From: Laceyella putida
Lineage (GTDB): Bacteria > Bacillota > Bacilli > Thermoactinomycetales > Thermoactinomycetaceae
DNA: 64,000 nt
Assembly (NCBI RefSeq): GCF_042665195.1
Contig: NZ_JBHTBW010000006.1
Location: forward strand, 310,001-374,000
Direction of reading: 5' to 3'
The position numbers were made by a program, and so were the translations under genes. The notes below the pieces were generated by a model that made no database searches, was not told the DNA's origin, and saw only the letters and a list, made by a program, of their open reading frames with translations. Positions 62,355 to 64,000 of this stretch are shown one piece after another; positions within the stretch are counted from its first letter, which is position 1; the number at the start of each line of letters is the position of its first letter.

Positions 62355-63287
62355 CTATGCCGAACCTTGATGAACCACTTGATCGATGGTTTGAACAACG
62401 GCACCGGTATCGCAGGGAGCCAACTCAACCAGGTCGACGGCGATGTCCAATTTTTGATACAGGTTCCGAAAGTAGGATTTCGCTTCGGCGACATCTTTGC
62501 AGATGGCGAGCAGAGTCGGACCGGCGCCGCTTAACGCCACGCCATAAGCCCCATGGAGGGGGGCTTCCGCAATCGCTTCCTTCAATCCTGGAACGAGGGA
62601 AAGCCGGTAAGGCTGATGAAACAAATCATCCATCGCCACAGAGAGGAGATCCCAACGCTCTTGCAACAAGGCGGCCACCAACAGATTGGCCCGACTGCTT
62701 GACAGAACCGCTTGGCCTTTGGGGTAGGCGTCGGGCAATACCCCGCGAGCATGTTCAGTGAGCAAGGCCTGTTCCGGAATAACGGCGAGGAATGGCAGGG
62801 ATGGAGACGGGCAAGGGATGATATGCACTTGTTCACCGTCCCATGAACCGACCACCACTCCGCCATAGAGAGAAGCCCCCACATTGTCGGGGTGCCCTTC
62901 CCACTGAGTCGTAAACCATAATAACTCTTCCTTGGACCACCGTCCGCCCAACATATGGTTGACCGCCACATAACCACCGACGATGGCTGCGGCGCTGCTG
63001 CCGAGTCCTCGTGCCAAGGGGATCTGGTTCTTAATTTCCAATGCGAACGGAAAGAACGGAACATCGGCTTCGGCGAAGGCTTGCTTCATCACTTTGATCA
63101 CCAGGTTGCGTTCATCCAGCGGAATGTCCTCCGCATCTCCGTTGACGACGCGGATGTCGAGGGTGGGAGACGGGGAAAAGCGCAAGCGCAGGTAACGGTT
63201 AAACGCCATGCCGATGGAATCGAAACCGGGTCCCAGATTGGCAGTGCTGCAAGGTACGATCACTTCAAAAGGGGCAAATGGATTCAT
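62355..63287 (-). CDS. thrB: Homoserine kinase
   Basis: 310 residues, GHMP kinase family; phosphorylates homoserine on the way to threonine. The ATP loop ARGLGSSAAAIVGG lies about residue 90; SGAGPTLLAI near the C-terminus is the third GHMP motif. The N-terminus reads VIVPCSTANLGPGFD. ATG 63287 overlaps the thrC stop (ATGA), so I prefer it to the longer frame that reads into thrC. Confidence 0.95.
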   Translation of the reverse strand: MNPFAPFEVIVPCSTANLGPGFDSIGMAFNRYLRLRFSPSPTLDIRVVNGDAEDIPLDERNLVIKVMKQAFAEADVPFFPFALEIKNQIPLARGLGSSAAAIVGGYVAVNHMLGGRWSKEELLWFTTQWEGHPDNVGASLYGGVVVGSWDGEQVHIIPCPSPSLPFLAVIPEQALLTEHARGVLPDAYPKGQAVLSSSRANLLVAALLQERWDLLSVAMDDLFHQPYRLSLVPGLKEAIAEAPLHGAYGVALSGAGPTLLAICKDVAEAKSYFRNLYQKLDIAVDLVELAPCDTGAVVQTIDQVVHQGSA

Positions 63288-64000
63288 GCCAATGAACCTT
63301 TCTCTTCCTTCACGAATTGGAGGATGGCCTCTTTGCTGCAAGGGATGACTTCAGGTTGGACATCAACGGTTTCCAGGGCGGTGGTCGGATCTTTTAAACC
63401 GTTTCCGGTCAAGACACAGACGATGGTGGCACCCGCGGGGCATCGGCCTTGTTTGTGCAATTTGATGACACCGGCGACAGAGGCAGCGGAAGCCGGTTCA
63501 CAAAATACCCCTTCCATACGTGCGATTTTGCGGTAGGCGGATAAAATCTCATCATCGGTGACGCTGTCGATGAAGCCATTGGATTCGGATGCGGCGGCTA
63601 CAGCTGTTTTCCAACTGGCCGGATTGCCGATGCGGATGGCAGTGGCGATGGTTTCCGGTTGATCGATCGGCTCCCCCCGCACAATCGCGGCGGCTCCTTC
63701 CGCTTCAAATCCCCACATTTTGGGTAAGCGCTGGATGCGGTTTTCTTGGGAGTATTCTTTAAATCCTTTCCAATAAGCGGTGATGTTACCGGCGTTGCCG
63801 ACGGGGATGGCCAAGATGTCCGGAGCTTCACCCAGTTGTTCACACACTTCAAAAGCGGCTGTTTTTTGTCCTTCAATGCGATACGGATTGACGGAGTTTA
63901 CCAGCGTGATGGGGTATTCCTCGGTGATTTTCCGCACCAATGACAAAGCTTGGTCGAAGTTCCCTTCGATGGCCAAGACCTTGGCGCCGTACATGACGGC
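63284..64000 (-). CDS. thrC: Threonine synthase (5'-truncated by window end)
   Basis: PLP enzyme that converts phosphohomoserine to threonine. The visible C-terminal ~238 residues include the PLP phosphate-binding loop PVGNAGNITAYWKG and later fold-type II elements (EPASAASVAGVIKL, VCVLTGNGLKDP). The PLP lysine lies beyond the window. The stop overlaps thrB. The gene order is usually hom-thrC-thrB in Bacillus. Confidence 0.96.
   Translation of the reverse strand, partial: AVMYGAKVLAIEGNFDQALSLVRKITEEYPITLVNSVNPYRIEGQKTAAFEVCEQLGEAPDILAIPVGNAGNITAYWKGFKEYSQENRIQRLPKMWGFEAEGAAAIVRGEPIDQPETIATAIRIGNPASWKTAVAAASESNGFIDSVTDDEILSAYRKIARMEGVFCEPASAASVAGVIKLHKQGRCPAGATIVCVLTGNGLKDPTTALETVDVQPEVIPCSKEAILQFVKEEKGSLA

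Noticed and set aside
62081..62494. 137-codon minus-strand frame overlapping thrB
   Set aside because: Most of it is an alternate frame of thrB; the end crosses the 62193 palindrome and has no start of its own.

Overview
The window looks like chromosome of a spore-forming, Gram-positive member of the Bacillales, not far from the replication origin. The opening order gyrA, yaaC, guaB, dacA, pdxS, pdxT, serS, tRNA-Ser is the order known next to oriC in Bacillus. Spo0M, a T-box leader and several surface or secreted proteins fit the same group. A Thermoactinomycetaceae-type genome is my best guess from overall gene content; this is inference, not a search result.

Layout. 0-10.6 kb is core: the 3' part of gyrA, yaaC, an intergenic cluster of DnaA boxes, guaB, dacA, the PLP synthase pair pdxST, T-box-controlled serS, and tRNA-Ser(UGA). 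10.6-19 kb is accessory. It holds a sortase-type surface protein, partial and degenerate copies of the tRNA-Ser gene, a gene broken by an amber codon, a DUF421 membrane protein, and a block of exported hydrolases (poly-gamma-glutamate hydrolase, M6 metalloprotease, V8-like serine protease). 19-30 kb holds an oxidoreductase, a small IS605-like non-autonomous element, a two-component system, asnB, spo0M, a TetR-YhgE pair and a second poly-gamma-glutamate hydrolase. 30.3-33.6 kb is a complete zinc uptake unit (Zur box, znuA-znuC-znuB-zur). 33.8-40 kb holds a TldD/TldE pair, tadA, a GlnK/GlnL-like two-component system and a small membrane protein.

40.5-41.6 kb is a second tRNA-Ser gene (CGA) followed by an AT-rich acetyltransferase cassette between two copies of the tRNA terminator. 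41.7-50 kb is an envelope-directed region: ECF sigma and anti-sigma, an ABC exporter, a repeat-containing sortase-type protein, an amidase lipoprotein and two membrane proteins of unknown function. 50-57.3 kb has a CarD-type regulator, an unknown protein, a metallo-hydrolase and a MarR-controlled efflux operon with two adaptor proteins. 57.5-60.3 kb is a third histidine kinase/response regulator pair. The end holds decayed genes, then thrB and the 5'-truncated thrC on the minus strand.

The most unusual structure is the relation between the two tRNA-Ser loci, about 29 kb apart. They share a 29-bp motif, a 59-bp stretch of a poly-gamma-glutamate hydrolase gene, and duplicated tRNA or terminator sequence. 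This suggests that related elements inserted behind tRNA-Ser genes, or that the two loci recombined. No CRISPR array, rRNA operon or intact transposase was seen.
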